DNA from: Clostridium collagenovorans DSM 3089
Lineage (GTDB): Bacteria; Bacillota; Clostridia; Clostridiales; Clostridiaceae
Length of the DNA: 64,000 nt
Direction: 5' to 3'
Assembly: GCF_900130005.1 (NCBI RefSeq)
Contig: NZ_FQXP01000007.1
Coordinates: 166,691 to 230,690, forward strand
A model generated the notes under the pieces. That model did not search any database. It worked only from the letters and a program-made list of their open reading frames with translations, and was not told where the DNA came from. The number at the start of each line of letters is the position of its first letter. Position 1 is the first letter of the stretch. The position numbers and the translations under genes were made by a program. Positions 17,477 through 27,565 of this stretch are shown here, in pieces.

Positions 17477-18424
17477 AATTATTCCTTCTTTTATTATCTT
17501 AAGATGAACTTCTTCATTTATAGAGTATATATCTCCATTTAAGTTGGATTCCTTTACATTCAATGTTCCTTTTTCAGTGTTAACTATGTAAGTTATGTAT
17601 GAACCCATAAAGACTCTAGAAACAATATTTCCCAGTAAATCTCCATCTTCTTTGCTCATTATTATATGTTCAGGTCTTATAAATATATTTTTACCTTCAT
17701 CATCTTTTATTACATTAGAGTTTCCTATAAAATCTAAAACAAAGTTATTAACTGGACTATTATATATTTCCTCTGGAGTACCTAATTGCTCTAATTTCCC
17801 CTTATTCATTACGGCTATTTTATCTGCAATACTAAGTGCCTCTTCTTGGTCATGAGTTACAAAAATCATAGTTGTGTTAAACTGCTTTTGTATTGATTTT
17901 ATCTCTTCCCTCATTTTAACTCTTAACTTCGCATCTAAGTTACTTAAAGGTTCATCTAAAAGTAAAACCTTTGGCTTTACAATTAAAGCTCTTATAAGTG
18001 CAACTCTTTGTTGTTGTCCACCACTTAGTTCTGCTATTTTCTTATTTTTGTGAGATAATAAATCAACTATTTCTAAGTATTTTTCGCCCTCTTTTATAGC
18101 CTCTTTTTTCTTATATCCCTTAAACTTTAATCCATAAATAACATTTTCTAATACTGTCATATGTGGAAATAGTGCATAAGACTGAAACACAGTTGAAACA
18201 GGTCTTTTTTCAGGTGGTAATGCCATTATGTCTTCACCATCTATAGTTACATTTCCACAATCCTCTTTTAGAAACCCACCTACAAGTTTCAAAGCTGTAG
18301 TCTTACCACATCCAGAAGGCCCTAAAAGACATAGTATCTCACCTTGATTTATGGATAAAGTCAAATTATCTAAGACTACTTTATCATTAAATTTCTTGCT
18401 TAATTTATCTATCTGAAGATACAT
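17474..18424 (-). CDS. ABC transporter ATP-binding protein (Fe3+/2-aminoethylphosphonate/polyamine type)
   Basis: 316 residues. Walker A GPSGCGKTT (residues ~34-42), Q-loop FQSYALFPHMTV, signature LSGGQQQRVALIRAL, Walker B VLLLDEPLSNLD, H-loop FVTHDQEEAL. After the ATPase domain a TOBE-like C-terminal region follows (IRPEHIIMSKEDGD), as in PotA/FbpC/PhnT. It lies 8 bases after the permease gene. It energises import together with the fused permease and the binding protein upstream. Substrate class inferred from the partners. Confidence 0.93.
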   Translation of the reverse strand: MYLQIDKLSKKFNDKVVLDNLTLSINQGEILCLLGPSGCGKTTALKLVGGFLKEDCGNVTIDGEDIMALPPEKRPVSTVFQSYALFPHMTVLENVIYGLKFKGYKKKEAIKEGEKYLEIVDLLSHKNKKIAELSGGQQQRVALIRALIVKPKVLLLDEPLSNLDAKLRVKMREEIKSIQKQFNTTMIFVTHDQEEALSIADKIAVMNKGKLEQLGTPEEIYNSPVNNFVLDFIGNSNVIKDDEGKNIFIRPEHIIMSKEDGDLLGNIVSRVFMGSYITYIVNTEKGTLNVKESNLNGDIYSINEEVHLKIIKEGII

Positions 18425-18431
18425 ATTCTTT

Positions 18432-20093
18432 CTACCTCTTTTCTCTTAAAATCAATTTAGAAACCACAAGATTAACAATTAAAGTTATTAATATTATTAT
18501 AGTTGCAATTGCTGCTCCTACACCATAATTTCCTGTCTGTATTGCATCAAACATCTCTAAAGTAGCAACCTTCTGTCCTGGATATACTAAGAAAATTATA
18601 GCTCCAACAGTAGTCATAGTTGCTGTAAAGTTATTTATAAATCCCACTACAAAAGCAGTCTTTAAGTTAGGAATTATAATGTCCTTTATAACGTATATAT
18701 TCTTTGCCCCTAAGTCCCTTGCTGCATGTTCTATATCTCCATTTATTTGAGATATAACAGCACTACTCGCCTTTGTTGTCATTGGCATCTGTTTAAATAT
18801 ACAGTTTAAAACAACTATAGCTACAGTTCCCGTTAACTCTAAAGGAGGATCATTAAAGGCTAGAATATATCCTATACCAAAGAATATTCCTGGTATTATA
18901 TAAGGCAATGTTGATATAAAATCTACTGTTTTCATTCCCTTTATGTTTCTACGCTCAGTGAAATAAGCTATTATCATACCTAGTATACTTCCAAGTACTC
19001 CTGTAATTAAGGAATATACTACACTTCTTACAAAACAATCTGCACTATAATTATTTAGCTTTACATAGTGTTCAGCTGTAAACATAAATTTTCCATAACT
19101 ATACTTCGATATTGAGGATATGAAAATACTTAAATATTGAAGTAACATAACTACTATATAAAAAATTGTTACACTACTTAATGCCACATTTAAAAATCCC
19201 TTTAGCTTAAATTCTGCATCAGAAGATGTTATCTTATTATTTCCTGAAAGCTTTAAGTTAAAGTTCTTCATGTACACTCTGTATACTAAAAACGCTACTA
19301 AGGATGGTATTAAAATTAATACGCTCATAGCTGATGCCATTGGTAAATCTGAACTTGCTATAATTTTCATATAGACCTCAGTAGCTAGTACATCAAAGGA
19401 ACCACCAATAACCATAGGTGTTCCAAAGTCCGATAAAGATCTAATAAATGTAAGTAAGGCACATACAACTATACCTGGAACCATTACAGGTACTAGTACC
19501 TTTCTAATAGCATAACTTGGAGAAGAACCTAAATCCTGTGATGCCATTAATAGATTTTTATCTACACCTTCTATTATTCCAGTTAGAAGTAAACTATTTA
19601 AGGACACATTAGATATAGTTTGCATTATTACTATACCAACCCAGCCATATGGATTTAAAGTTAACTTTAATAAGTGATGTGTTATAAAGCCTCTTCTTCC
19701 AAATAGATTTATGTATGCTAAAGAAGATACAAATGGTGGTGATATCATAGTTATCATTAAAATTAAAATCAAAATCTTTTTTATCTTACTATTACTAAAG
19801 CTAGTATATATTGAAATAAAGACTGATAGTATAGTTGAAAATATCGTTGTAAGCACTCCAACAAAAATACTATTGTTTATAATTCTTTTATTATTACTTA
19901 ACAGATTCTTATATGTATCTAAACTCAAGGTTCCGCTTGGTAAGAAACTTTCCTTGATTACTGAAAATATAGGCCATAATATAAATATAAGTATTAAAAC
20001 TACTACTGTTATAAATAAGGCCTTCTCAAAAAAGTTATCAAAAAAGGTATCTAATTTAGATACCTTTTTTTTACATGTATTATTTTGATTCAC
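18432..20093 (-). CDS. ABC transporter fused permease (two BPD domains)
   Basis: 553 residues from GTG 20093, six bases after GGAG; a TTG four codons upstream is the alternative. The chain repeats the permease domain twice with about 12 membrane segments; both halves hold an EAA-type loop (ASQDLGSSPSYAIRKVLVPVMVPG and AARDLGAKNIYVIKDIIIPNLKTA). Fused double permeases are typical for iron(III) (FbpB) and 2-aminoethylphosphonate importers. The start overlaps the end of the binding-protein gene, and codons ~8-17 coincide with a terminator-like hairpin (20041-20070). Confidence 0.9.
   Translation of the reverse strand: MNQNNTCKKKVSKLDTFFDNFFEKALFITVVVLILIFILWPIFSVIKESFLPSGTLSLDTYKNLLSNNKRIINNSIFVGVLTTIFSTILSVFISIYTSFSNSKIKKILILILMITMISPPFVSSLAYINLFGRRGFITHHLLKLTLNPYGWVGIVIMQTISNVSLNSLLLTGIIEGVDKNLLMASQDLGSSPSYAIRKVLVPVMVPGIVVCALLTFIRSLSDFGTPMVIGGSFDVLATEVYMKIIASSDLPMASAMSVLILIPSLVAFLVYRVYMKNFNLKLSGNNKITSSDAEFKLKGFLNVALSSVTIFYIVVMLLQYLSIFISSISKYSYGKFMFTAEHYVKLNNYSADCFVRSVVYSLITGVLGSILGMIIAYFTERRNIKGMKTVDFISTLPYIIPGIFFGIGYILAFNDPPLELTGTVAIVVLNCIFKQMPMTTKASSAVISQINGDIEHAARDLGAKNIYVIKDIIIPNLKTAFVVGFINNFTATMTTVGAIIFLVYPGQKVATLEMFDAIQTGNYGVGAAIATIIILITLIVNLVVSKLILREKR
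20041..20070 (-). terminator. Terminator-like hairpin inside the permease 5' end (possible attenuator)
   Basis: AAAGGTATCTAA and TTAGATACCTTT form a perfect stem of about 12 bp flanked by A-run and T-run on both strands. On the minus strand it follows the binding-protein stop (20080) by about 10 bases and lies in the first codons of the permease. It could end most transcripts after the binding-protein gene, giving more binding protein than permease. Confidence 0.6.
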
Positions 20094-21135
20094 CTTTTTC
20101 TCCAACCATCTTAGACCATTTAGCTAATACAGCTTCTCTATCCTTACCAAATAGAGATAAATCTTGTTTTAAAAGCTTATCTTTTGATACTGTAAGTTCA
20201 ACACCCTCAAGACTTGGCTTTATAAATTTAACTGTATCTTTTCCATCTAATTTTGCAAGCTCTCTTAAGTTTTCATCTTCATATAACCAAGATACAAACT
20301 TCTTAGCTGCAGGTGTGTTACTAGCATTTTTAAATACTGCAACTCCATCTGGCATCCATGGAATACCATCTTCTGGATATATAATGCTTACATTTTTCTC
20401 TTCTTTTAATTTTTCAACACTATTATCTAAGTAAGTAATACCTATAGCAACTTCACCAGCTGCAGTTTTTTGGTTAGGATCTTTTCCTCTCTTAGAGTAG
20501 TAAGGAATATTCTTATTTAATTCCTCAAAGTACTTCCAACCAGCTTCTTCACCCTTGTTTTGAAGTAAAGAGTTAACAACTGCATAATTAGTTCCTGAAA
20601 CTGCTGGATTAGACATTAAGATTTCATCTTTGTACTTAGGATCTGTTAAGTCATTCCATGACTTAGGAGCTTCTAAGTTCTTTTCTTTTAAAATATCATT
20701 GTTAGCAATGAACCCAACAATAGTTAATCCCTTACTGAACCAGTAGTTTTCTTTATCTTTAAATGGTTCTACAATTTTATCTGAACCTTCAAAGTTACAT
20801 TGCTCTAATAAACCCTCTTCCTTAGCTTGCATGAAAGCATCTATACCGCCTCCAAACCAAACATCTCCCATTGGTTTATTACCTTCAGCCTTAGTTCTTG
20901 AAAGAACCTCTCCTGAAGACATTGATAAGAATTCAACCTTTACTCCTGTCTCGTTTGTGAATTTATCAAATAAAGGTTTATACTCTTCTGATGTCGTAAC
21001 AATTTTTAAAGTTCCTTCGATTTTTTCTTCTGCCTTTGGAGCTTTTTCATCTACCTTTGGCTTACCACATGCTGTTAAAGAAAAAGCTAGAACTGTTGAC
21101 ATAACAATACTTAAAATTTTACTTGTCTTTTTCAT
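20080..21135 (-). CDS. ABC transporter substrate-binding lipoprotein (Fe3+/2-aminoethylphosphonate type)
   Basis: 351 residues. Signal peptide with lipobox LTAC (Cys23 lipidated). The mature part starts GTLKIVTTSEEYKPLFDKFTNETGVKVEFLSMSSGEVLSRTKAEG, characteristic of the FbpA/FutA/PhnS-like class, with GDVWFGGGIDAF and an SKRGKDPNQ segment. It would deliver its ligand to the fused permease encoded next. Iron(III) and phosphonate are both possible; the tyrosine pattern seen in iron-binding members is not clear-cut. A two-part dyad lies about 80 bases upstream of the start and may be an operator. Confidence 0.9.
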   Translation of the reverse strand: MKKTSKILSIVMSTVLAFSLTACGKPKVDEKAPKAEEKIEGTLKIVTTSEEYKPLFDKFTNETGVKVEFLSMSSGEVLSRTKAEGNKPMGDVWFGGGIDAFMQAKEEGLLEQCNFEGSDKIVEPFKDKENYWFSKGLTIVGFIANNDILKEKNLEAPKSWNDLTDPKYKDEILMSNPAVSGTNYAVVNSLLQNKGEEAGWKYFEELNKNIPYYSKRGKDPNQKTAAGEVAIGITYLDNSVEKLKEEKNVSIIYPEDGIPWMPDGVAVFKNASNTPAAKKFVSWLYEDENLRELAKLDGKDTVKFIKPSLEGVELTVSKDKLLKQDLSLFGKDREAVLAKWSKMVGEKGESK

Positions 21136-21211
21136 TTAAATTTTCTCCCCTGTAAATTAATTTTTTAACCTCTGAAATTATAACATATTTTTCTTAATAT
21201 TTTGAATTTGT

Positions 21212-21245
21212 TTTATCTATAGATAATTATTAGTCTATAGATAAA
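21212..21245. promoter_or_regulatory. Two-part dyad upstream of the ABC operon
   Basis: TTTATCTATAGA and TCTATAGATAAA form perfect 12-base inverted arms separated by 10 bases. Each arm contains the palindrome TCTATAGA, 18 bases apart start to start. The position, about 80-110 bases before the binding-protein start, suits an operator for two dimers of a repressor. No known box (Fur, PerR, PhoB) fits clearly. Confidence 0.4.
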
Positions 21246-21560
21246 ATAAATACTTATGAAAACTTATTCAATTTATCTTATAAAATAACTTTTAATTTCA
21301 TTATAATTGTTTATATTTATGGTTTTTATACCATTTTATTGAATTTAATTTGTCTATATACTTATATTATTTGTTGATTTTTGTATTTTCAAATTTATGT
21401 AATGTTTTTTTAAGTTTTGAATATATATTCTTATTAAGAATAATTATTCAAACATAATATTTATTGCAAAAATTCATTTTTATATCTTTTATAGAGAATT
21501 GTTTTTAATTATTTTATATTTTTTAATTGTTCTTATTTCTCTATGTTTTAATTAAAGTAA

Positions 21561-21624
21561 GGGCTGTGGCACTAAGAATAATCCCTACAACATATTGTAT
21601 GTAAATTCTTTAATGCTACAGCCC
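21561..21624. repeat. Inverted repeat between the ABC operon and cinA
   Basis: GGGCTGTGGCA and TGCTACAGCCC pair with one mismatch around a 42-base loop, unusually GC-rich for this region. It may terminate cinA transcripts (minus) or plus-strand transcripts (CATGTTATTTTTTG follows). The rest of 21246-21773 shows no gene. Confidence 0.45.
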
Positions 21625-21773
21625 CATGTTATTTTTTGTTTATATATTTTCTAGTAAAGGATTTTCATTATACTTAACTTTATCTACAATTTAAAGGTAA
21701 ATATAGATGTTAATAAAAATCTATATGATTAAGTAAAGTATATTCTCTTACTATTAATTTTCACAATTCTTAT

Positions 21774-23015
21774 TTAAGATAAATGTAGTAACTCTCTTCT
21801 TAAAGCATCTAGTAAGCATAATGTAGCTCTAATTCTTATATATTCTCTTGTTCCATTAATATTAAGTTTTTTATTTATAACCTTACCATTAATAGCAACA
21901 GCAATATACACAAGCCCAACTGGTTTTTCTTCACTTCCACCACCTGGTCCTGCAATTCCAGTAGTTGATATTCCTACATTAGTATTAGATGTTTTAGCAA
22001 TTCCTAATGCCATTTCTTCAGCAACCTGAGGACTAACAGCGCCATAATTATCTAGAGTTTCTTTTTTAACACCTAATCTATTCATTTTTGCTTCATTACT
22101 ATAAGTTACTGCTCCATCCATAAATACCTCTGATATTCCTGGATAGTTTATAAGTCTTGCAGCTACCATTCCTCCAGTACATGATTCAGCTGTAGCAATA
22201 GTAAGATGTTTTTCTAATAGAAGTTTAGCAACAACTTCTTCTATACTTGTTTCTTCACCCTCACCATAGATATCTTCACCAAATCTCTTTCTTAATTCAC
22301 TTTCCATTGGTTCAATAAGCTTCTTAGCTTCTTCTAAATCTTTTCCCTTACTTGTTATTCTAAAAATCATTTCTCCACTTTTAGCGTAAGGTGCTATGGT
22401 AGGATTCTTTTGACTTTCTATTATATCTTTTATCTTCTCTTCTGCTCCACTTTCTCCTATACCCATTATTCTAAGAACCTTTGAATGCAGTACTCCATCA
22501 CTAAACTTAGATAAATAAGGTACTACAGTTTCCTCAAACATAGGTTTCATTTCTGTCGGAGGTCCTGGCAATAAAACAACTATCTTGTTGTTTTCATTTA
22601 TAATACATCCTGGTGCTGTACCATTATGGTTAGGAATCATTATCCCACCCTCTGGAAAATAAGCTTGCTTCTTATTATTAGGAGGCATTGGCTTATTCAT
22701 CTTTTCAAAGCACTTTTCAAGATTTTCTAAAATATCTTCATGCAATACTAATTTCTTATTAAAATATGCACAAGCCATTTCTTTAGTTAAATCATCTTTA
22801 GTTGGTCCAAGTCCACCTGTATTGATTACTATATCAGCTCTACTAAAAGCTAAATCATAAGCTTCCTTAACTCTTTCTTCGTTATCTCCTACCACAGTTT
22901 GATGATAAACAGATACTCCTATTTCCGCTAACCTTTTAGATAAATACTGAGCATTAGTGTTAACTATATCTCCTAGTAACAATTCTGTTCCAACACATAA
23001 AATTTCAGCAATCAT
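21774..23015 (-). CDS. cinA: CinA-family protein (competence/damage-inducible, NMN deamidase)
   Basis: 413 residues, full length. The N-terminal MoCF/COG1058 domain begins MIAEILCVGTELLLGDIVNTNAQYLSKRLAEIG and has NTGGLGPTKDD and LLPGPPTEMKPMF. The C-terminal CinA domain has LTIATAESCTGGMVAARLINYPGISEVFMDGAVTYSNEAKMNRLGV and ISTTGIAGPGGGSEEKPVGLVYIA, with the Ser-Cys-Thr catalytic region of nicotinamide-nucleotide amidohydrolases. It likely recycles nicotinamide mononucleotide in pyridine-nucleotide salvage. Monocistronic here. Confidence 0.95.
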   Translation of the reverse strand: MIAEILCVGTELLLGDIVNTNAQYLSKRLAEIGVSVYHQTVVGDNEERVKEAYDLAFSRADIVINTGGLGPTKDDLTKEMACAYFNKKLVLHEDILENLEKCFEKMNKPMPPNNKKQAYFPEGGIMIPNHNGTAPGCIINENNKIVVLLPGPPTEMKPMFEETVVPYLSKFSDGVLHSKVLRIMGIGESGAEEKIKDIIESQKNPTIAPYAKSGEMIFRITSKGKDLEEAKKLIEPMESELRKRFGEDIYGEGEETSIEEVVAKLLLEKHLTIATAESCTGGMVAARLINYPGISEVFMDGAVTYSNEAKMNRLGVKKETLDNYGAVSPQVAEEMALGIAKTSNTNVGISTTGIAGPGGGSEEKPVGLVYIAVAINGKVINKKLNINGTREYIRIRATLCLLDALRRELLHLS

Positions 23016-23500
23016 CTTCTCTCACCTCTTCTATACTTATAATTTCAAATCCTAATTTGTAGTATATCCTTTTAGCTTATTAATTAATATAAACTTTAAA
23101 TATTTTAATTTACAATATTACCTTTATTATACACCTTTAAATTTATCTTTTCTATTATGCCATATACTATTTAAATTTTAATCTTATTTCTAATTAGTCT
23201 TAGTATATACTGTGAATTATATAAGCTTTAATTAATGTTCTATCTTATATTAAGAATTAGATTTATTTTACAATTAACCTTATCTCTATTTTATAATTAA
23301 CATTATATCTAAATAAAATGAAGATTATTTAGTACATATATCTCAGTTCTTTATTTTCAAAAATAGAAAAAGCTCAGAAATGTTGCCTTGAGATTAACTC
23401 AATTCACTATTCCTAAGCTTATAAACTTCTTGAAATATAAGACTTTACGTCACACGTTAAAGCAATTAGTAATTCTTTATGTCCATTCTATATTATGTAT
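23016..23500. other. Intergenic region downstream of an unknown gene and upstream of cinA
   Basis: About 485 AT-rich bases between two minus-strand genes. I see no frame with a ribosome binding site and no strong hairpin. Confidence 0.45.
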
Positions 23501-23899
23501 TTACTTCTTACAAATATTATTTTGCTTAAAAACCTCTTCTTCTATCTCTTCTTTATAGGTAAATTCATTTTTATTTGCAAAGTCTACAAATTGAGGTAAG
23601 TTAAGTATTGCGTTTTTATTTTTTAACTTAAAACGTCTAAACTTATTGTATGAATTAATAGCTTTTTCTCTATCAAGAGCACATATCACTTCTACACTTC
23701 CTACTGGACCATAATTATATTGTAAATTATATGTCTTTATTGTAGTTGGCTCTACATCAATACCACTTATTTTTTCTACTATTGTATCTCTACATATTAA
23801 TTTTACAGAATACTTAAAATTCATATCTAGTGGTTCAAAACCTAATAGTTTTCCCTCTTTAACCTTATAGTCATTTACTAGATAAACATCATATATCAT
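23501..23899 (-). CDS. Conserved-looking small protein of unknown function
   Basis: 132 residues from ATG 23899 (MIYDVYLVNDYKVKEGKLLGFEPLDMNFKY), which follows TAGGAGGGAAAATA; a longer frame begins 16 codons upstream over that site. No signal peptide or membrane segment. The sequence looks like a mixed alpha/beta domain (repeated beta-type stretches, VGSVEVICALDREKAINSYNKFRRFKLKNKN) with an acidic C-terminus. I do not recognise the family and the neighbours give no hint. Confidence 0.6.
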   Translation of the reverse strand: MIYDVYLVNDYKVKEGKLLGFEPLDMNFKYSVKLICRDTIVEKISGIDVEPTTIKTYNLQYNYGPVGSVEVICALDREKAINSYNKFRRFKLKNKNAILNLPQFVDFANKNEFTYKEEIEEEVFKQNNICKK

Positions 23900-24637
23900 T
23901 ATTTTCCCTCCTAATAAATCAAAGCCCGTCCTAAACTTTTTCTTCATGAGTTATATATATTTATTCCTACTTTTTTTAACCCCGTTTTAAAATAATCAAA
24001 TTTAACTAATTACAACTATAATTAACTAAGCATCTAAACTTTAACGTATTCAAATATATTTGAGAAATCTTTATTTAATTGTATTATATAATTAGATTTA
24101 TGTATATATTTAACTAAAAAGGTATTGGGTAAACTAAGAAATTTATTTAAATAATTGATTAAATAGAAGGCATGACAATTATATCTTAATTTAAATATAC
24201 CTTGTAACTAATGTATAATAATTATTAAATTTTAATAGATTTTATATCTTTAATAACATTTAAGTTCTAAAATTCTCCTCAATAGCTTTATATTTATGAA
24301 ATCTCTTCTGTTTATATTGCTTTTGAATTGATGAGTTTTATAGGATAAATATGAATTATTATCCTTATATTTCTACTATAACTTTAATTAATTGTATTAC
24401 TAATTCTTTATTTTTTCAAGAAATAAATTTTCTATAACTTACTTTATATATAAAAACAGAGAATTATTATTCATTTAATGTAATAATAATTCTCTATGCT
24501 AATAATTATTTATTTTTTAAATTATTGTTGAAATATTTATCTATTTTTATATATTACTAAAACCTATTTCCTTAGTAATTCTTTTAACCCTAACGTAAAA
24601 TATTCTCTTTACATTGGTCTATTTTTAAAGAAAATGC
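23900..24637. other. Long AT-rich intergenic region with M16 peptidase terminator
   Basis: About 740 bases without a supported gene. The only clear element is the hairpin at 24458-24495, listed separately. Confidence 0.45.
24451..24495 (-). terminator. Intrinsic terminator after the M16 peptidase gene
   Basis: AGAGAATTATTATT and AATAATAATTCTCT form a perfect 14-bp stem around a 10-base loop; the minus strand continues with GTTTTTATAT. It lies about 140 bases after the peptidase stop. Confidence 0.7.
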
Positions 24638-27565
24638 TTATTTAAATACAGTAATTATATTATTAAACATTTCTTTGTTATCTGTAATCTTATTTTCATT
24701 ACCCATTACTGCATAATACTTTTGATCCATTACATTTTTAACTACAGATGCTAATTCCCTTATATCCTCTTCCTTGATGTTTAACACTTCATCTCTTTCT
24801 CTTTGAATTTGATTTTTAGTTAAACCTCTTATATAGTTAGATAATGCCTCATCACCTTTTCTAGATGCTGTTAAAGGACTATCTAAATCACTAATTGTTC
24901 CTATGATATACTTAATCATTTCTCTACTGGAGCATTTGAAATTTTGTAAATACTCATAAGCACTATCATAAGCTCCTAAAGTTTCTTTTATATTTGGATC
25001 TCTATAAGAAACAAATACCATGTTTCCGCCTCTAGTTATACTAACCATGCAACCATAAGCTCCACCTTGAACTCTTACCTTATTCCATAGGTAATCTAAG
25101 CTTATTATAGTTTTCATGACTTTTAATTTTCCACTATATTTATATCCTAAACTTATAAAGTTAAATCCTTCTGCAACATATTGAACATTACCTGGTGTAA
25201 GGAGCCCTTCATTCTTTCTTTCAGCTGCAAACTTATAAATTATAGTAGGTAAAGTTTGAGTTGTTAAAACCTCAAAAACCTCATCCATATTCTTAATTAC
25301 TGCGTCATACTCTTCTTGCTCACTAGTAATATTTATTATCATATTAACTTTATTGAATATTACTTTACTTAATCTTTCTAAGTTAAATTTGATATCATCA
25401 AATTTTTCATCTAAGTTTTTATCTAAATCTGCTATAAAATTATAGAAAGATAATCCTTCTAACTTATCTACATAACTTCCACTAGGTGAGAAGTAAGAGG
25501 CTAATCTATTAGCAGTAACACTATGACCTCTATCAAAAATAGTCATTTCTATTCTGGATTTAGTTTCTTGTATTATTTCTTTTATTCTAGCCTTATCATC
25601 AAATTTAGATGTTCCTATAATCTCAGCTATTAATTGCATCATTTCAGGTATCTTATGTGATAATGCCTTTGCCTTAACTAACATTTTCTTATGAACTACA
25701 AAGGATTTATTAACATCCGCATAAGCTTGAGGTGCTAAGTAAATTCCTCCTGTATTAATGTTAATCTCATTAGATAAATCACTGTAATTATGAGATTCAG
25801 TATCTACTTTTCCTATAAGTCTACTTAGTAAAGTAATATACGGTATTAAATCTTCTTCTACAGTTGCAGTATCAAAAACAAAATCTACATAAGCTATTTT
25901 ATTTGTAAATATATCTTGATGTAAAACCTTTGTTTTATTAATAGATTTCACTTCTTGAGGAATAGATTCTGCCTTTTTCTCTATATCTTCTAAAGACAAT
26001 AAAGGTATAGTCTCTAAATTTTCCTCTGTATCAGGTGTCATCTGTCTTTCTTTTAATTTCTTAGTTTGAGCTACTATTTCATCTAGTTGATAATCAGTTA
26101 AGCTCTTTTTGATTTCCTTTAATTTTTTCTTTAACTCTTTCTCCTTCTTATCAGCTAAACCTTTTTCTGGTTTCAAAACTAACATAGTGCTATGAGGATT
26201 ATTTAACATATACTTCTCAATTAATTTCTCAAAATAATTAGTTGTTAATGCTGATTTTATCTTAGTTAAAGTCTCTTCAAATTGTAAGTGTACAAATGGA
26301 TCTCCCTCATGTAACCAACTATCTAACATATTCATGTTATAAATTAATCCCTTTGGATAGCCACCTGTTTCTGCCTCTCTTAATCTGAATTCATTTATAT
26401 TTATGCAAGCTTCTATAAGCTTTTTATCTATTCCTTCTTTAACTAACTTTCTTAAGGTATTCATAACTATATCTTTAAATCTAGTTTGATCTGATTCATT
26501 AGCACCCTTAACAACTACACTAAAGCTAGGTTGAATTATAGAGTTATCGTACATTCCAAATATATCTTTACCTACACCTGCTGATATAAGAGCCTTTCTT
26601 ATAGGTGCAGCTGCATTATCCATAAGTAAATATTCTAAAATTGAAAACGCTAGGTATAACTCTGGATCAGTAGATCTTCCTACAGCAAAGTTTAAGCTTA
26701 AGAAAGTCTTATCCTTATCATCCTCATCCTTAGAAATAGAGTAAGTATGAGTTATTTCTTGCATCTTATCATATGGTTTTTGAACATTTATTTCTGAGTT
26801 TACAGTTATTCTATCAAAGTCTCTTAAGTATTTTTCATCTATAAATTCTAATTCCTTTTCTATATCTCCATTACCGTATAAGAATATATAGCTATTTGAT
26901 GGATGATAGTATTTTTTATGAAAAGCAACAAAATCCTTTTGTGTTAGATCTGGAATAAAATCTGGATCTCCACCTGATTCAAAATTATATATAGTATCTT
27001 TGAATAAAGATTCTTGTATCTTTCTCATTAAAACTCCCTCAGGAGATGAAAAAGCACCCTGCATTTCATTATAAACAACACCTTTATATGATAAATCTTT
27101 ATTCTTATCTTCTAAATCATAGTGCCATCCCTCTTGCATTAATATTTCTGGAGTATTATAAAGATTAGGATATAAAACAGCATCTAAATAAACATCCATT
27201 AAGTTGAAGAAGTCTTTTTCATTTCTACTTGCTATAGGATACATTGTTTTATCTGGAAATGTCATAGCATTCAAGAAAGTATTTAATGATCCTTTTATAA
27301 GTTCTACAAAGGGTTCCTTAGTAGGAAATTTTCTAGACCCACAAAGTACTGAGTGCTCAAGAATATGAGGTACTCCTGTATTATCCTCTGGTGGTGTTCT
27401 AAAAGATATAGAAAACACCTTATTATCGTCGTCATTTTTTATATTTACAAGCCTTGCTCCACTTTTCTCATGTTCGAAAAGCCTTGCAACTCCATTTAGC
27501 TCTTTAATTTCTCTTTCTTCAATAAGTTTAAACCCATGTAAATTACTTAGTGATTTTGATGACAT
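24638..27565 (-). CDS. M16C-family metallopeptidase (PreP/Cym1-like)
   Basis: 975 residues, the length expected for single-chain M16C peptidases. The inverted zinc motif HILEHSVLCGS (HxxEH near residues 67-71) lies in RTPPEDNTGVPHILEHSVLCGSRKFPTKEPF, with the downstream Glu region YNEMQGAFSSPEGVL. Four homologous domains form the closed chamber; the C-terminal half has VRVQGGAYGCMVSITRGG, the conserved R/Y substrate-binding region. The family degrades short unstructured peptides. No signal peptide, so it is cytoplasmic. Monocistronic with its own terminator. Confidence 0.93.
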   Translation of the reverse strand: MSSKSLSNLHGFKLIEEREIKELNGVARLFEHEKSGARLVNIKNDDDNKVFSISFRTPPEDNTGVPHILEHSVLCGSRKFPTKEPFVELIKGSLNTFLNAMTFPDKTMYPIASRNEKDFFNLMDVYLDAVLYPNLYNTPEILMQEGWHYDLEDKNKDLSYKGVVYNEMQGAFSSPEGVLMRKIQESLFKDTIYNFESGGDPDFIPDLTQKDFVAFHKKYYHPSNSYIFLYGNGDIEKELEFIDEKYLRDFDRITVNSEINVQKPYDKMQEITHTYSISKDEDDKDKTFLSLNFAVGRSTDPELYLAFSILEYLLMDNAAAPIRKALISAGVGKDIFGMYDNSIIQPSFSVVVKGANESDQTRFKDIVMNTLRKLVKEGIDKKLIEACININEFRLREAETGGYPKGLIYNMNMLDSWLHEGDPFVHLQFEETLTKIKSALTTNYFEKLIEKYMLNNPHSTMLVLKPEKGLADKKEKELKKKLKEIKKSLTDYQLDEIVAQTKKLKERQMTPDTEENLETIPLLSLEDIEKKAESIPQEVKSINKTKVLHQDIFTNKIAYVDFVFDTATVEEDLIPYITLLSRLIGKVDTESHNYSDLSNEININTGGIYLAPQAYADVNKSFVVHKKMLVKAKALSHKIPEMMQLIAEIIGTSKFDDKARIKEIIQETKSRIEMTIFDRGHSVTANRLASYFSPSGSYVDKLEGLSFYNFIADLDKNLDEKFDDIKFNLERLSKVIFNKVNMIINITSEQEEYDAVIKNMDEVFEVLTTQTLPTIIYKFAAERKNEGLLTPGNVQYVAEGFNFISLGYKYSGKLKVMKTIISLDYLWNKVRVQGGAYGCMVSITRGGNMVFVSYRDPNIKETLGAYDSAYEYLQNFKCSSREMIKYIIGTISDLDSPLTASRKGDEALSNYIRGLTKNQIQRERDEVLNIKEEDIRELASVVKNVMDQKYYAVMGNENKITDNKEMFNNIITVFK

